Positions 19,701 through 30,085 are shown, numbered from the stretch's first letter. The stretch: 64,000 nt of DNA from Marinomonas agarivorans (GCA_002173415.2 NHNK02000001.1:62001-126000), one strand, 5' to 3'. Notes: a model not told the origin generated them from the sequence alone. Program-made: numbers and translations.

Positions 19701-20194
19701 ACCGCAAACTCTCCGTGTTCTCGAACGCTTTCAACATGTAAATAACCGCCGTTAATTAGTTGTGCTGATAGTTTTTCCTGTTTCAGTTGTTGGCCGGTTT
19801 TAATAACAAAGCGTTGAGCATCAATATGAGCTTGGGGGCATAATCGACTTAGCGCTGAAGAAATAGTACTAATAACAATTGCTTGTTTTGTATTAGATAG
19901 TTGAGAGAGTGTTTCTAATCGAGCAGAGATAATATCTTGGTGCGGCGAAAATGTATCATACGGTAGGGTTTCCCAATCAGAAAAACGCAATAAAGAAATA
20001 CTGTTATCAAGAAATTCAATATCGCTTTCTAGTTGGCTCGCTTGGCTCACAGAATCTAAAAGCACAACTAGTGGCCCATCTAATTGTTGACTAAGCTCAA
20101 TTAACTGCAACGCAAGTGTCGCACCTTGTATTCCTGATATTTTATTTTGAAATCCGGAGCGTAAATTTAACTTCTGAGCAGGAAATAGTGGCAT
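16787..20194 (-). CDS. mfd: Transcription-repair coupling factor Mfd
   Basis: 1135 residues from the ATG at 20194; a TTG-started frame reaching 20236 has no ribosome site. Domains in order: UvrB-homology modules (about 10-340), RNA polymerase-interacting CarD-like domain (VVHIEHGVGRYLGL, about 470-540), RecG-like translocase with GDVGFGKTEVA, IIDEEHRFGV, ALTATPIPRTL and QLRGRVGRS, and the C-terminal TRCF domain. Mfd removes polymerase stalled at lesions and recruits UvrA. It is cotranscribed with csiV and diverges from nqrA across about 570 bp. Confidence 0.97.
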   Translation of the reverse strand: MPLFPAQKLNLRSGFQNKISGIQGATLALQLIELSQQLDGPLVVLLDSVSQASQLESDIEFLDNSISLLRFSDWETLPYDTFSPHQDIISARLETLSQLSNTKQAIVISTISSALSRLCPQAHIDAQRFVIKTGQQLKQEKLSAQLINGGYLHVESVREHGEFAVRGALMDVFPMGADSPIRIDWFDDEIDSLRYFDAETQRSTENISDLNILPAREIPTTAVELFRRNWRQRFDVDPTKTPIYQDVSNNIIPAGIEYFLPLFFEETASFFDYIPDNSVIAFASDLNTQLDNINSEFKARYESLNYNIERPILTPEEINLRSEEFFHFINQFPQIAIDHQGKHEYLDALPELALEAKADNPVHKLDAFVSKQDTKTLIVAESAGRREALLDLLKKYQLKPTIQESWHHFLKSNQTFSITTGNLQQGFILNKNIAVIAESQILGERVSQQRRQKSASVNEDTIIRNLTELRVNAPVVHIEHGVGRYLGLTNLEVDGQENELVTLGYANNAKLYVPVASLHLISRYTGADEEHAPLHKLGTEKWSIAKQKAAEKARDTAAELLEIYAQRESKQGHAFSKPDEDYELFVQSFPFEETPDQQVAINAVIKDMMNPRPMDRLVCGDVGFGKTEVAMRAAFMAIQGGKQVAVLVPTTLLAQQHYENFCDRFADWPIQVELLSRFRSGKQTNQAIDRLEKGQADIVVGTHKLIQGDIKFANLGLVIIDEEHRFGVKQKDMFKSLRSEVDILALTATPIPRTLNMSLSGIRDLSIIATPPAKRLSVNTFVQQKQDHTIKEAILRELHRGGQVYYLHNDVQSINAVAEHLAELIPEARIAIGHGQMRERELEQVMSDFYHKRANILVCTTIIETGIDIPNVNTIVIDRADKFGLAQLHQLRGRVGRSHHQAYAYLLTPNDRKVTPDAEKRLEAIQSADTLGAGFTLATHDLEIRGTGELLGEGQSGHIEHVGFSLFMEMLDQAVKSLKSGEAPDVDITSPKLTEVNLRVPALIPDDYLPDVHGRLILYKRIASAKTDEELKELQVEMIDRFGLLPDATKNLFQQTRIKLKAEKLGIEKIEANAKEGKIHFNSKTPVEPIKLITLIQTQPDSYKLAGSDILKFNADMLSAEKRFEQTHKLLERLH

Positions 20195-20767
20195 GGTAGT
20201 GATGGAATTCCCAATAAATAGATACGAATTAGACAAATGAGTACAGTAATAGACTAGGGGGATATTTTGGCGGTAATTGTTTTTCTAAGCAACTGGAAAT
20301 ACATTGTAACAATATTGCAGCAACTCAAAAAAACGGTTTCTGTGGCTCTCAAATAGTCCGTTATGTTTTAAGTCGTAGGTGTTTTATCCGCAACAACTAC
20401 AATGGTGAAAGGTAAGAGAAATTAAGTGATTTAAGAATTTATAGGCTACTATTTGCATTGACGATCTTTTGTTAAAGGACTTTGTTAAAGGAATGTATGA
20501 ACTGTATTTAAGTTTGCTGTTTTAGAGAGTTTTAAATAAATTTCTCGAAGACCATGTTGTTATAAATGAATCACTTATTTGCAAGAACTGTAATGCTAAC
20601 AGTAGTCAACGTGGCTAATGCACTTTATAATGCTTTCGTTTTTTTGGTGAAGTGACCTTGTGGTGAATGTACGTTTTTATTAAAACGGCAAGTTACAGCA
20701 TTTTCCCGGAGGGGGCTGTACAGATCACCCATGCGCTTTGGTGTTCAATTTTTGTTGGGCAGAACAT
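20195..20767. other. Divergent mfd / nqr intergenic region and nqr leader
   Basis: 573 bp. It holds a candidate nqr promoter (20603-20631), a perfect 12-bp direct repeat with 13-bp period (20468-20479 and 20481-20492, TTTGTTAAAGGA), a purine-rich GGAGGGGG tract at 20708-20715, and a 14-codon upstream frame overlapping the nqrA start. I see no RNA gene. Confidence 0.6.
20603..20631 (+). promoter_or_regulatory. Candidate sigma-70 promoter of the nqr operon
   Basis: A TAGTCA -35 box (4/6) and a perfect TATAAT -10 box are 17 bp apart. This predicts a start near 20638 and a leader of about 130 nt before nqrA. Confidence 0.5.
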
Positions 20768-20775
20768 ATGTTTAA
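20731..20775 (+). CDS. Possible 14-codon upstream leader frame of nqrA
   Basis: An ATG at 20731 opens a frame [14 protein letters not shown] whose TAA stop (20773-20775) overlaps the second and third codons of nqrA in another frame. A GGAGGGGG tract lies 15 bases before the ATG, rather far for a ribosome site. nqrA itself has only a weak site, so coupling is possible. Its expression is unproven and it may be chance. Confidence 0.25.
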   Translation: MRFGVQFLLGRTYV

Positions 20776-22105
20776 AATTACTAAAGGATTAAATCTTCCT
20801 ATTAGTGGCGAGCCAAATCAGGTAATTGATGCTGCCAGACCAGCACGGACTGTTGCAGTGATTGGTCCTGATTATAATGGCATGAAACCAACTATGGCGG
20901 TAAAAGTTGGTGACAAAGTAAAAAAAGGGCAGTTGCTCTTTACAGATAAAAAGACAGAAGGCGTAAAGTATACAGCTCCTGCTTCTGGCGTTATTGCAGC
21001 GATCAACCGCGGTGAAAAACGTGTTTTACAGTCGGTTGTTATTGATGTTGAAGGAAATGAAAAAGAAACATTTCAGTCTTTTTCTGGATCTCAATTAAGC
21101 TCTCTTGATCGTAATGTCGTCGTATCTAATCTTGTAGACTCTGGTCTATGGACAACGTTACGTACACGCCCTTTCTCTAAAGTCCCTGAAATTTCTTCAA
21201 TACCTAACTCTATTTTTATTACAGCAATAGATACCAATCCATTGTCTGCATCTCCAGAAGTAGTGTTAGCAGATAAAGCAGAAGAGTTTGCTGATGGCTT
21301 AACTGTGTTGACCCGTCTAACAGAGGGGAAAGTTTTTCTATGTAAGGCCCCAGGGGCAAAAATTCCAGAAACGAAAGATGTAACAGTTGAAGAGTTTGGT
21401 GGTGTACACCCAGCAGGTCTTGCTGGAACTCACATCCATTTTCTTGATCCTGTAAGTGATCAAAAAACCGTTTGGACAATCAATTATCAAGACGTAGTAG
21501 CTATTGGTAAATTATTTGTTACCGGAGAATTAGACTCTGAAAGAGTTATTTCTTTAGCAGGACCTCAAGTTACTTCGCCTCGATTATTACGTACCCAAGT
21601 TGGTGCTAATGTAGAAGAGCTTGTTGCCGGTGAGCTTAAAGATGGTGAAAACCGAATTATCTCTGGATCCGTATTATCTGGTAGGAAAGCAGCTGGGCCA
21701 TATGCTTATTTAGGTTGTTATCACCAGCAAATTGTTGTTATTGAAGAAGGTCGTGAACGACAAATGGTGCATTATCTTCGGGCTGGTACAGAAAAACATT
21801 CAGTATTAAATGTTTTCTTATCCAAACTCTTAGGCAAAAAAGATTTTGCAATGACTTCTACAACGAATGGCAGTGATCGTACTATGTTACCTTTAGGGCA
21901 TTTTGAACGACTGATGCCTATGGATATCCTGCCAACACAGCTGTTACGAGCTTTGGTTGTAAAAGATACAGAGCAGGCACAATTGCTTGGTGCATTAGAA
22001 CTCGATGAAGAAGATTTAGCGCTTTGTACCTATAGTTGCTCTGGTAAATTTGAATATGGCCCAATCCTTCGGGACTGCCTTACTTTGATTGAAAGGGAGG
22101 GATAA
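20768..22105 (+). CDS. nqrA: Na+-translocating NADH:quinone oxidoreductase subunit A
   Basis: 445 residues, the standard NqrA length, from the ATG at 20768 ([16 protein letters not shown]). Highly similar to Vibrio NqrA throughout ([54 protein letters not shown]). NqrA is the cytoplasmic, quinone-interacting subunit of the six-subunit Na+ pump that oxidises NADH and reduces ubiquinone. It is the first gene of the operon. A longer frame from 20738 is not supported by the family's N-terminus. Confidence 0.97.
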   Translation: MFKITKGLNLPISGEPNQVIDAARPARTVAVIGPDYNGMKPTMAVKVGDKVKKGQLLFTDKKTEGVKYTAPASGVIAAINRGEKRVLQSVVIDVEGNEKETFQSFSGSQLSSLDRNVVVSNLVDSGLWTTLRTRPFSKVPEISSIPNSIFITAIDTNPLSASPEVVLADKAEEFADGLTVLTRLTEGKVFLCKAPGAKIPETKDVTVEEFGGVHPAGLAGTHIHFLDPVSDQKTVWTINYQDVVAIGKLFVTGELDSERVISLAGPQVTSPRLLRTQVGANVEELVAGELKDGENRIISGSVLSGRKAAGPYAYLGCYHQQIVVIEEGRERQMVHYLRAGTEKHSVLNVFLSKLLGKKDFAMTSTTNGSDRTMLPLGHFERLMPMDILPTQLLRALVVKDTEQAQLLGALELDEEDLALCTYSCSGKFEYGPILRDCLTLIEREG

Positions 22106-22108
22106 AAT

Positions 22109-23314
22109 ATGGGGCTTAGAAATATATTAGACAAAATGGAACCTGAATTTCATACAGGTGGTAAATATGAAAAGTGGTATGCACTTTATGAAGCTGTAGA
22201 TACCATTTTTTACAGGCCAAGCTCTGTAACAAAAGGCGGCTCACACGTTCGTGATGCTGTCGATATGAAACGTATCATGATCTTAGTTTGGATGTGTACT
22301 TTCCCAGCCATGTTTTTTGGTATGTATAATGTTGGCTTACAAGCAAATACTGCCGCAGACATCATGGAAGTTACCGGTGGTTCATCTTGGCATCACGCGA
22401 TTATAGGTGCTTTAACGAACTACAATGCCAATAGTATTTTCGATAACATGGTTTACGGTGCCGTTCACTTTCTGCCAATTTATCTAACCGCATTTGTGGT
22501 TGGTGGTTTTTGGGAAGTGTTGTTTGCTTCTGTTCGTAAACATGAAATCAATGAAGGCTTTTTTGTTACTTCAATCCTTTTCTCTCTTTCTTTACCAGCA
22601 ACGATTCCTCTATGGCAAGTTGCTCTAGGCATCAGCTTTGGTGTGGTACTAGCAAAAGAAGTATTTGGCGGAACAGGTAAGAACTTTTTGAATCCTGCGT
22701 TAGCTGGACGAGCTTTCCTTTTCTTTGCTTACCCTGCCTCTATGTCTGGCGATACAGTCTGGGTAGCCGTAGATGGTTTCTCTGGCGCAACTGCTCTAAG
22801 TATTGTTGCTGCTGAAGGGTATCAAAGTCTTGTCAATGCAGGCGTCACATTAAGTGATGCATTCTTTGGGTTTGTTCAAGGCTCTATGGGCGAAACCTCA
22901 ACACTTGCTATTTTAATTGGCGGTGGCGCATTACTAATCATGCGAATTGCTTCTTGGCAAATAGTTGCAGGTGTTTTGTTAGGCATGATTGCAACCTCTT
23001 CATTGTTTAACTTTATTGGTTCTGACTCCAACCCTGCATTTGCTACGCCTTGGTACTGGCATTTAGTAATGGGGGGATTTGCTTTTGGTATGATGTTCAT
23101 GGCTACTGATCCAGTATCCGCATCTATGACAACGAAAGGTAAATGGTTCTACGGAGCCCTTATTGGTGTAATGGTTATTTTAATTCGTACTATTAACCCT
23201 GCTTACCCTGAAGGTATGATGTTGGCGATTTTATTTGCTAATTTATTCTCACCTTTTATAGACCACTTTGTTGTTCAGGCAAATATTAAGAGAAGGAGAG
23301 CACGTAATGTCTAG
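22109..23314 (+). CDS. nqrB: Na+-NQR subunit B
   Basis: 401 residues with about ten membrane helices. The covalent FMN attachment motif is SGAT, with Thr228 as the acceptor ([10 protein letters not shown]); the flavin is attached by ApbE, encoded downstream. NqrB forms the main Na+ pathway and carries riboflavin in the known complexes. The N-terminus ([22 protein letters not shown]) is typical. It starts 3 bp after the nqrA stop and overlaps nqrC by 8 bp. Confidence 0.97.
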   Translation: MGLRNILDKMEPEFHTGGKYEKWYALYEAVDTIFYRPSSVTKGGSHVRDAVDMKRIMILVWMCTFPAMFFGMYNVGLQANTAADIMEVTGGSSWHHAIIGALTNYNANSIFDNMVYGAVHFLPIYLTAFVVGGFWEVLFASVRKHEINEGFFVTSILFSLSLPATIPLWQVALGISFGVVLAKEVFGGTGKNFLNPALAGRAFLFFAYPASMSGDTVWVAVDGFSGATALSIVAAEGYQSLVNAGVTLSDAFFGFVQGSMGETSTLAILIGGGALLIMRIASWQIVAGVLLGMIATSSLFNFIGSDSNPAFATPWYWHLVMGGFAFGMMFMATDPVSASMTTKGKWFYGALIGVMVILIRTINPAYPEGMMLAILFANLFSPFIDHFVVQANIKRRRARNV

Positions 23315-24104
23315 TAATAATGACAGCATTAAAAAGACAGTTACTGTTGCCCTGTCTCTATGCCTAGTATGTTCTGTAGTTGTAGCCGCTGCGGCTGTTG
23401 GGTTAAAACCTCTGCAACAAACGAATAAAGACTTAGACCGTAAGCAAAATATTCTTGCTGCGGCCGATATGTTAGATCCATCTCGTTCAATCGACGAAGT
23501 TTTTCAGAGTATCGAAACACGTTTGGTTAACTTTGATACAGGTGAATTTGCCACACAAGCTGAACTTGATGAAGCTGGCATTGATTTAGCAAATTATGAT
23601 CAAAAAGCGGCATCTAAAGATCCTGCCACATCAGTAGCTCTATCGGCAGAAAAAGATATAGCAAGTATTAAAAGACGTGCTAACTACGGTATTGTTTACC
23701 TAGTTATGAATGGAGATGATATTGATCGTATTATTCTGCCTGTTCATGGTTATGGTTTATGGTCCACTATGTACGGCTTTATGGCGCTAGAAAGTGACTT
23801 TAAAACCGTTATCGGCTTCGGCTTTTATGATCAAGCAGAAACTCCTGGGCTAGGTGGCGAAGTTGATAACCCTGTTTGGAAAGGTTATTGGAAAGGTAAA
23901 GAAGTGTACAATCCGCAGGGTAATGTTGCCCTAGGGCTTGTCAAAGGGGCGGTTGATGCTAAAGACCCAAATGCTAAGTATAAAGTAGATGGTTTGTCTG
24001 GAGCGACATTAACGAGTCGTGGTGTAACCAATCTTGTGCACTATTGGTTAGGCAAAGAAGGCTTTGGTCCTCTCTTAGCTAATTTACGTGGGGAAGGAGC
24101 GTAA
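23307..24104 (+). CDS. nqrC: Na+-NQR subunit C
   Basis: 265 residues from the ATG at 23307 (AGGAGAG site), overlapping nqrB by 8 bp. One N-terminal membrane helix ([20 protein letters not shown]) anchors a periplasmic FMN-binding domain. The covalent FMN site is SGAT with Thr234 ([10 protein letters not shown]). The segment [16 protein letters not shown] is characteristic. NqrC passes electrons between membrane cofactors and NqrB. The longer frame from 23268 lies inside nqrB and is not needed. Confidence 0.97.
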   Translation: MSSNNDSIKKTVTVALSLCLVCSVVVAAAAVGLKPLQQTNKDLDRKQNILAAADMLDPSRSIDEVFQSIETRLVNFDTGEFATQAELDEAGIDLANYDQKAASKDPATSVALSAEKDIASIKRRANYGIVYLVMNGDDIDRIILPVHGYGLWSTMYGFMALESDFKTVIGFGFYDQAETPGLGGEVDNPVWKGYWKGKEVYNPQGNVALGLVKGAVDAKDPNAKYKVDGLSGATLTSRGVTNLVHYWLGKEGFGPLLANLRGEGA

Positions 24105-24106
24105 TA

Positions 24107-24769
24107 ATGTCAGAAGTTAAAAACGTTTTATTTTCGCCTATATTTAGCAATAACCCTATTGCTTTACAAATATTAGGCATTTGTTCTGCTTTGGCAGTAA
24201 CAAGTAGCTTAAGTGTTAGTTTGGTTATGGCGATTGCTTTAACATCGGTGACAGCCTTTTCAAATTTGTTCATCTCTTTGATTAGAAGTCAAATTCCCAG
24301 CAGCATTCGTATCATAGTGCAGATGATTGTCATTGCTTCACTAGTTATTGTTGTCGATCAGATATTAAAAGCATTTGCTTATGAAATCAGTAAACAACTT
24401 TCTGTTTTTGTGGGGCTAATTATTACTAACTGTATTGTTATGGGGCGAGCTGAAGCCTATGCTATGAAAAATGGTCCAGTAATGAGTTTTGTTGATGGTA
24501 TTGGTAATGGTTTAGGTTACAGTATCATGCTGCTTATTGTTGCTTTTTTTCGCGAGTTATTAGGTGCCGGTAAACTATTTGGAGTTGAAGTTCTGACAAC
24601 CGTACAAAATGGCGGTTGGTATCAACCAAATGGTCTAATGCTTCTACCACCAAGTGCATTTTTTGTTATTGGTTTAGTTATTTGGGCTTTAAGAGCATGG
24701 CAAACAAATCAGGTTGAAGCGGCTGACTACACCATTGCAACTAATTCTAAAATGCGAGAGGCCATGTAA
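24107..24769 (+). CDS. nqrD: Na+-NQR subunit D
   Basis: 220 residues, six membrane helices of the NqrD/RnfE type ([42 protein letters not shown]). With NqrE it forms the inverted pair of membrane subunits that binds a 2Fe-2S centre in the membrane; one of the required cysteines is visible in LGICSAL and another in ITNCIVMG. It begins 3 bp after nqrC and its stop overlaps the nqrE start by one base. Confidence 0.96.
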   Translation: MSEVKNVLFSPIFSNNPIALQILGICSALAVTSSLSVSLVMAIALTSVTAFSNLFISLIRSQIPSSIRIIVQMIVIASLVIVVDQILKAFAYEISKQLSVFVGLIITNCIVMGRAEAYAMKNGPVMSFVDGIGNGLGYSIMLLIVAFFRELLGAGKLFGVEVLTTVQNGGWYQPNGLMLLPPSAFFVIGLVIWALRAWQTNQVEAADYTIATNSKMREAM

Positions 24770-25377
24770 TGGAACATTTCATTAGTTTATTTATTAAGGC
24801 TGTTTTTGTTGAAAATATGGCTTTGTCCTTTTTCTTGGGGATGTGTACTTTTCTTGCTTTATCAAAAAAAGTTGAAACTGCAATTGGTCTAGGTATTGCT
24901 GTTATTGTTGTTCTTTCTATCACAGTTCCTTTAAACAACGTCATTTATGCAAACTTATTGGCGGATGGTGCGCTTGAGTGGGCTGGTTTACCAAGTGTAG
25001 ATTTGAGCTTTTTAGGTCTACTAAGCTATATTGGTGTAATTGCAGCGGCAGTTCAGATTTTAGAAATGTCGCTAGATAAATTTATGCCTGCACTATATAA
25101 CGCTCTAGGCGTATTCTTACCACTAATCACTGTTAACTGCGCCATTCTAGGTGCCTCTCTTTTCATGGTAGAAAGAGATTACAACTTTGGTGAAAGTGTG
25201 GTTTATGGTGCCGGCGCTGGTATTGGTTGGGCTTTGGCTATTGCAGCACTTGCTGGAATTCGTGAAAAACTAAAATACTCGGATGTTCCAATGGGATTGC
25301 GTGGGTTAGGAATTACTTTCATCACGGTTGGTTTAATGAGTTTGGGCTTTATGTCTTTTTCTGGCGTACAGTTATAG
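24769..25377 (+). CDS. nqrE: Na+-NQR subunit E
   Basis: 202 residues, six membrane helices, NqrE/RnfA family ([46 protein letters not shown]). Cysteines in GMCTF and VNCAIL match the positions that ligate the intramembrane iron-sulfur centre with NqrD. Its ATG overlaps the nqrD stop (TAATG arrangement). It is followed by nqrF after 37 bp. Confidence 0.96.
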   Translation: MEHFISLFIKAVFVENMALSFFLGMCTFLALSKKVETAIGLGIAVIVVLSITVPLNNVIYANLLADGALEWAGLPSVDLSFLGLLSYIGVIAAAVQILEMSLDKFMPALYNALGVFLPLITVNCAILGASLFMVERDYNFGESVVYGAGAGIGWALAIAALAGIREKLKYSDVPMGLRGLGITFITVGLMSLGFMSFSGVQL

Positions 25378-25414
25378 AGAACGTAAGAGAAGTAAGAATA
25401 AATAAGGTTTATAT

Positions 25415-26641
25415 ATGCTGAACTTAGAAATTACTCTAGGCGTAGTCATGTTTACGGTGATCGTACTGGCATTAGTTGCGGTTATTTTAATAGCACGTGC
25501 ACAGCTAGTAAGTACCGGCGACATTACAATACGCCTAAACGGTGAAAAAGAATTAAAAGTGGCTGCGGGTGGGAAACTGTTACAAACCCTATCTGAACAA
25601 GGTGTTTTCCTTTCTTCTGCTTGCGGTGGTGGTGGTACTTGTGCTCAATGTAAGTGTAAAGTGCTTGATGGCGGTGGCTCGATGCTTGCAACTGAACAGT
25701 CACATTTTACTCGTAGAGAAGAGCGTGAAGGTTATCGCCTGTCCTGCCAAGTTGCTGTAAAGCAAAATATGGAAGTAGAAGTTCCAGAAGAAGTATTTGG
25801 TGTTAAAGCGTGGGAGTGTACTGTTGAATCTAATCCTAATGTTGCCACCTTTATCAAGGAACTGACTCTCAAACTGCCAGAAGGTGAAAATGTAGATTTT
25901 CGTGCAGGCGGTTATGTTCAACTTGAAGCACCCGCTCATACAGTACACTACAAAGACTTTGACATCGAAGAGGATTACCGTGGTGACTGGGATAAGTTTA
26001 ATTTGTGGAAGTTTACTTCTACTGTAAATGAGCCAGTTATTAGAGCTTATTCAATGGCAAACTACCCTGAAGAAAAGGGTGTGGTTAAATTTAACATTCG
26101 TATTGCTTCTCCTCCACCAGGTAAAGACGATGTCCCACCGGGGCAAATGTCATCTTATGTCTTTAATCTGAAGCCAGGTGATAAGATCAAAGTATATGGT
26201 CCTTTCGGTGAGTTTTTTGCGAAAGATACTGATGCGGAAATGGTATTTATAGGTGGTGGTGCTGGTATGGCACCAATGAGATCTCACATTTTTGATCAGC
26301 TCAAGCGATTGCACTCTAAGCGAAAAATATCTTTCTGGTATGGAGCTCGTAGTCTAAGGGAAGCTTTTTATGGCGAAGAATATGATCAACTAGCCATAGA
26401 AAATGATAACTTTGAATGGCACCTAGCGCTGTCAGATCCACAGCCAGAAGATAACTGGACTGGTTATGAAGGTTTTATTCATAATGTTCTATATGATAAT
26501 TACCTAAAAGACCATCCGGCTCCGGAAGACTGTGAGTTCTATATGTGCGGGCCGCCAATGATGAATGCAGCAGTAGTTAAAATGCTGCAAGACCTTGGTG
26601 TCGAGGATGAAAATATTTTACTCGACGACTTTGGTGGCTAG
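25415..26641 (+). CDS. nqrF: Na+-NQR subunit F, NADH-oxidising
   Basis: 408 residues. A membrane helix (about 7-27) is followed by a ferredoxin-like domain with the 2Fe-2S ligands Cys70, Cys76, Cys79 and Cys111 ([11 protein letters not shown] ... SCQV), then an FAD-binding domain ([11 protein letters not shown]) and an NADH-binding domain ([21 protein letters not shown]). It is the entry point of electrons from NADH. A terminator follows 24 bp downstream, separating the structural genes from apbE. Confidence 0.97.
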   Translation: MLNLEITLGVVMFTVIVLALVAVILIARAQLVSTGDITIRLNGEKELKVAAGGKLLQTLSEQGVFLSSACGGGGTCAQCKCKVLDGGGSMLATEQSHFTRREEREGYRLSCQVAVKQNMEVEVPEEVFGVKAWECTVESNPNVATFIKELTLKLPEGENVDFRAGGYVQLEAPAHTVHYKDFDIEEDYRGDWDKFNLWKFTSTVNEPVIRAYSMANYPEEKGVVKFNIRIASPPPGKDDVPPGQMSSYVFNLKPGDKIKVYGPFGEFFAKDTDAEMVFIGGGAGMAPMRSHIFDQLKRLHSKRKISFWYGARSLREAFYGEEYDQLAIENDNFEWHLALSDPQPEDNWTGYEGFIHNVLYDNYLKDHPAPEDCEFYMCGPPMMNAAVVKMLQDLGVEDENILLDDFGG

Positions 26642-26664
26642 ATATTAATGGCTAAATAGTTGTA

Positions 26665-26696
26665 AAAGACCCATTTTTATGGGTCTTTATTTTTTT
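26665..26696 (+). terminator. Terminator after nqrF
   Basis: A 9-bp stem AAAGACCCA / TGGGTCTTT (26665-26673 with 26680-26688) with a 6-nt loop is followed by A and seven T. apbE-nqrM-sthA downstream would need read-through or their own promoter. Confidence 0.85.
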
Positions 26697-26730
26697 AAGA
26701 GTTTGTTATTTTGTACGATGAAAGGTAGAT

Positions 26731-27750
26731 ATGCCTAAAAAGATAGTATTTATTGGTGCCTTTTTAGTTGGGCTTGCATTAATATATCGAGTGCTTTCCT
26801 TCACTCCTGAACTGGTCAGTTTCTCAGGCCCAACAATGGGAACAACCTACACGGTAAAACTTTACACGAATAAAACAGCACAAAATGTAGGTTTTATTAA
26901 AGATGAAATTGATCTTGTGCTTCAACAAGTCAATAAAACCATGTCTACTTATGACCCTTCATCTGAGCTTTCTCTCCTGAATCAAGCTACAATAAATGAA
27001 TCTATAGCGATATCAGATGAGCTCAACTATGTTATTAAAACTGCTCTAGAAATCAGTGAAGAAGCTGGGGGGGCATATGACATAACTGTTGGCCCTTTAG
27101 CAAATTTATGGGGGTTTGGCCCTCAAAAGCAGCCGGATAGAGTGCCTACGGAGCAAGAAATTGCACAAGCGAAAATGCGAGTGGGTTATCAACTCTTAAC
27201 AGTAGAAGATAAACAGCTTTTAAAGAACGGAAATGTTTACATTGATCTTTCTTCTATTGCTAAAGGGTTCGGTGTTGATCAAGTTGCGAGCCGGCTTGAC
27301 GAATTCGGAATTACATCTTACTTGGTCGAAATAGGTGGAGAAATTGTTGCTAAAGGAACTAAAGATGATGGTTCTTTATGGCGCATTGCGATAGAAAAAC
27401 CAAACGGAGGGCATAGTATCGCCCAGAAAATCATTGATCTTGATAATGTTGCTATTGCAACCTCTGGAGATTATAGGAATTACTTTGAGCGCAATGGCGT
27501 GCGATACTCTCATTTAATCGATCCCAAAACAGGTAAACCAATTACTCATAAACTTGTATCAGTTACTGTGATTGCAAATTCTACCGTAGAGGCAGACGGT
27601 TACTCGACAGCAATTAATATATTGGGTCCTGATAAGGGGCTTGATTTTGCAGAACGCAAAAAATTGCCTGTTTATATGTTAGTTAAAACAGATTTAGGGT
27701 TTATAGAAAAATACAGTTCATCGTTTGAACCTTATTTATCCATAGACTGA
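26731..27750 (+). CDS. apbE: FAD:protein FMN transferase ApbE
   Basis: 339 residues. An N-terminal membrane anchor without a lipobox cysteine (FIGAFLVGLALIYRVL) is followed by the ApbE domain: GPTMGTTYTVK, GAYDITVGPLANLWGFGP, the conserved IDLSSIAKGFGVD, and the metal/FAD site region ATSGDYRNYF, HLIDPKTGKP and STVEADGYSTA. It transfers FMN from FAD to Thr in the SGAT motifs of NqrB and NqrC in the periplasm. Its place directly after nqrF supports this role. Confidence 0.95.
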   Translation: MPKKIVFIGAFLVGLALIYRVLSFTPELVSFSGPTMGTTYTVKLYTNKTAQNVGFIKDEIDLVLQQVNKTMSTYDPSSELSLLNQATINESIAISDELNYVIKTALEISEEAGGAYDITVGPLANLWGFGPQKQPDRVPTEQEIAQAKMRVGYQLLTVEDKQLLKNGNVYIDLSSIAKGFGVDQVASRLDEFGITSYLVEIGGEIVAKGTKDDGSLWRIAIEKPNGGHSIAQKIIDLDNVAIATSGDYRNYFERNGVRYSHLIDPKTGKPITHKLVSVTVIANSTVEADGYSTAINILGPDKGLDFAERKKLPVYMLVKTDLGFIEKYSSSFEPYLSID

Positions 27751-27777
27751 TTAATTATTGAATTTTGGAGTTTTATT

Positions 27778-28014
27778 ATGGCCGCTACTTTTTTTGTTGT
27801 GTTCGCTTTTATGTTACTAGTTGTTATTGCCATGTCGGTCGGTGTCTTGCTAGGTAGAAAGCCTATTTCAGGGTCTTGTGGTGGCATGAGTGCGTTAGGC
27901 ATGGAGGTAGCCTGTGATATATGTGGTGGTGATACAGCGAAGTGTGAAAAAGAGTCTAAAAGAGTAGTAGAAAACGATATCTCTGAAGGCCAGTATTACG
28001 ATGCAACTAAGTAA
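27778..28014 (+). CDS. nqrM: Na+-NQR maturation protein NqrM
   Basis: 78 residues (DUF539 family). One N-terminal membrane helix (about 4-24) is followed by a cysteine cluster: [21 protein letters not shown] (four Cys). NqrM is required for assembly of Na+-NQR, probably by delivering iron for the NqrD/E centre. A TTGGAG ribosome site precedes the ATG. It lies 27 bp after apbE and 17 bp before sthA. Confidence 0.95.
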   Translation: MAATFFVVFAFMLLVVIAMSVGVLLGRKPISGSCGGMSALGMEVACDICGGDTAKCEKESKRVVENDISEGQYYDATK

Positions 28015-28031
28015 CTGCTAAGGAGATTATT

Positions 28032-29426
28032 ATGCCTACTCGAAATTATGATGTTGTTGTTTTAGGAACAGGTCCAGCGGGTGAATCTGCTGCCATGAAT
28101 GCAGCAAAGTCAGGCAAACGAGTTGCAGTCGTTGAGGCAAGTGAACAAGTCGGGGGGAGCTGTACTCATCTAGGGACAATTCCATCAAAAGCCCTGCGTC
28201 ACGCTGTTAAAGAAATTATCGTTTTTAACACCAATCCCATGTTCCGTGATATTGGTGAACCTCGCTGGTTTTCATTTCCAAAAGTACTTAATAGGGCGAA
28301 TAAAGTAATCTCAAAACAAGTAAAGGGCCGAACTGAATTCTATGCCAGAAATCGCATTGATATTTATTTTGGCCGAGGTCGTTTTAAGGATGCTAATACA
28401 ATAGAAGTAGGAACAGGTGAACAAGGACCAGAAACACTTGTTGCAGATAAAATTGTTATAGCAACAGGATCAAGCCCCTATAGACCGGCAGATATTGATT
28501 TTAATCACCCACGTATCTATTGCTCAGACACAATTCTCAGCTTAAATCATACACCAAGAACAATGATTATTTATGGCGCAGGCGTCATTGGTTGTGAATA
28601 TGCGTCAATATTTTGTGGACTTGGTGTGAGAGTTGAATTAATCAACCCAGGTAAGAAATTGCTTAGTTTTCTTGATGATGAAATTACAGATGCCCTAAGC
28701 TATCACTTACGTGATAATGGGGTGTTGATTCGTCATGGAGAAACATATGACAAAATTGAAAGTACTGATCGAGGTGTGGTTATGCATCTCAAATCAGGTA
28801 AAAAAATGCGTGCTGATGCATTCTTATTTTGTAATGGGCGTTCAGGGAATACAGCAGAGCTAGGGCTTGAAAATGTTGGAATTGAAGTAAATAGTCGAGG
28901 TCAACTGGCAGTTTCAGATACTTACCAAACAAATGTTGAAAATATATATGCAGCTGGTGATGTTATTGGTTGGCCAAGTCTAGCAAGTGCGGCTTATGAT
29001 CAAGGTCGGGCTGTAGCTGCGCATATGTATAACCTTGAAGGAGCACACTTTATAAGTGAAGTACCTACAGGTATTTATACTATTCCTGAAATTAGCTCTA
29101 TTGGTAAAACTGAAGCTGAATTAACTGCTGAAAAAGTTCCCTATGAAGTAGGGCGTGCATTTTTTAAACATACAGCTAGAGCGCAAATTACAGGTGAAGC
29201 TGTTGGTATGTTAAAAATATTATTTCACCGAGAAACACTCGAGCTGTTAGGTATTCATTGTTTTGGTGACCAAGCTTCAGAAATTGTTCATATTGGACAA
29301 GCAATCATGAAGCAAAACGGTGAAGCCAACTCGCTTAAATACTTTCTAAATACTACGTTTAACTACCCAACTATGGCTGAAGCTTATCGAGTAGCTGCCT
29401 TGAATGGTTTTAACCGAGTTTTTTAG
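28032..29426 (+). CDS. sthA: Soluble pyridine nucleotide transhydrogenase
   Basis: 464 residues of the dihydrolipoamide-dehydrogenase-like family. The FAD motif [13 protein letters not shown] and a second nucleotide motif [15 protein letters not shown] are present. The redox-cysteine pair of the family is broken: [12 protein letters not shown] keeps Cys44 but has Thr49, the signature of SthA enzymes, which move hydride between NADPH and NAD without a disulfide. The C-terminal dimer domain ([14 protein letters not shown]) is complete. It follows nqrM closely, which would tie NADPH/NADH balance to NADH oxidation by NQR. Confidence 0.94.
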   Translation: MPTRNYDVVVLGTGPAGESAAMNAAKSGKRVAVVEASEQVGGSCTHLGTIPSKALRHAVKEIIVFNTNPMFRDIGEPRWFSFPKVLNRANKVISKQVKGRTEFYARNRIDIYFGRGRFKDANTIEVGTGEQGPETLVADKIVIATGSSPYRPADIDFNHPRIYCSDTILSLNHTPRTMIIYGAGVIGCEYASIFCGLGVRVELINPGKKLLSFLDDEITDALSYHLRDNGVLIRHGETYDKIESTDRGVVMHLKSGKKMRADAFLFCNGRSGNTAELGLENVGIEVNSRGQLAVSDTYQTNVENIYAAGDVIGWPSLASAAYDQGRAVAAHMYNLEGAHFISEVPTGIYTIPEISSIGKTEAELTAEKVPYEVGRAFFKHTARAQITGEAVGMLKILFHRETLELLGIHCFGDQASEIVHIGQAIMKQNGEANSLKYFLNTTFNYPTMAEAYRVAALNGFNRVF

Positions 29427-29447
29427 TGAGAAATTGGTAGCAGGCCT

Positions 29448-29478
29448 AAAAAAACCTCACTTCAAGTGAGGTTTTTTT
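29448..29478. terminator. Bidirectional terminator between sthA and hpt
   Basis: A stem AAAAAAACCTCAC / GTGAGGTTTTTTT with a 5-nt loop. A and T runs on the two sides serve both convergent genes. Confidence 0.92.
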
Positions 29479-29479
29479 A

Positions 29480-30031
29480 TTAAGAATCTTTAACAGCGTA
29501 TATGCCTTGTAGGTTTCTGAAAAAGCCTTTGTAATCCATGCCATAACCAAATAGAAATCTATCTTCAACATCGATACCTATGTAATCTGGCCTCATATCT
29601 ACTTTGCGATTATGTAGCTTGTTTACCACAGTTGCCGAATACACTTTTTCAGCTTCTTGTTGCAAGAACCACTCTTGAATGGCTTGTAACGTATTACCTT
29701 GATCAAAAATATCGTCAATAATGAGGATGTGTCTATTTTGGACGGAAATTTGTGGGTAGCTTATCCATTCTAACTCCTGACCTTCTGTTTCCATTCCATA
29801 ACGAGTTGCATGGATATAATCAAGCTCCATGGGGAACGTTAACCGACTTAATAGCGCTGCAGCGGGGATTAAACCACCATTCATTACACAAACGACTAAT
29901 GGAACTTTGTCTGCTAAATCCTCTGTTATAGCCGCGGCCATTTTATCCAATGCCGTATTTAACTGTGCTTCTGAGACTAAACAATCAGCTTGTTGTAACA
30001 CCTGATTTAGTTCTTCTATTTTCGTACTCAT
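29480..30031 (-). CDS. hpt: Hypoxanthine-guanine phosphoribosyltransferase
   Basis: 183 residues, a type I phosphoribosyltransferase. The PRPP loop ILIIDDIFDQGNTL (about 100-113) and the flexible/pyrophosphate segments (VVCVMNGGLIPAAALL, DYIHATRYG) are present, with YIGIDVEDRFLFGYGMDYKGFFRN near the C-terminus, a purine-binding signature seen in pseudomonad HGPRTs of about 185 residues. It salvages hypoxanthine and guanine to IMP and GMP. It is convergent with sthA and lies 54 bp downstream of a YihY-type gene on the same strand. Confidence 0.9.
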   Translation of the reverse strand: MSTKIEELNQVLQQADCLVSEAQLNTALDKMAAAITEDLADKVPLVVCVMNGGLIPAAALLSRLTFPMELDYIHATRYGMETEGQELEWISYPQISVQNRHILIIDDIFDQGNTLQAIQEWFLQQEAEKVYSATVVNKLHNRKVDMRPDYIGIDVEDRFLFGYGMDYKGFFRNLQGIYAVKDS

Positions 30032-30085
30032 ATAACCTTAGCCTTGCTTCAAGAAAGGTTATTCTACAGGATAGAGATATATTTG

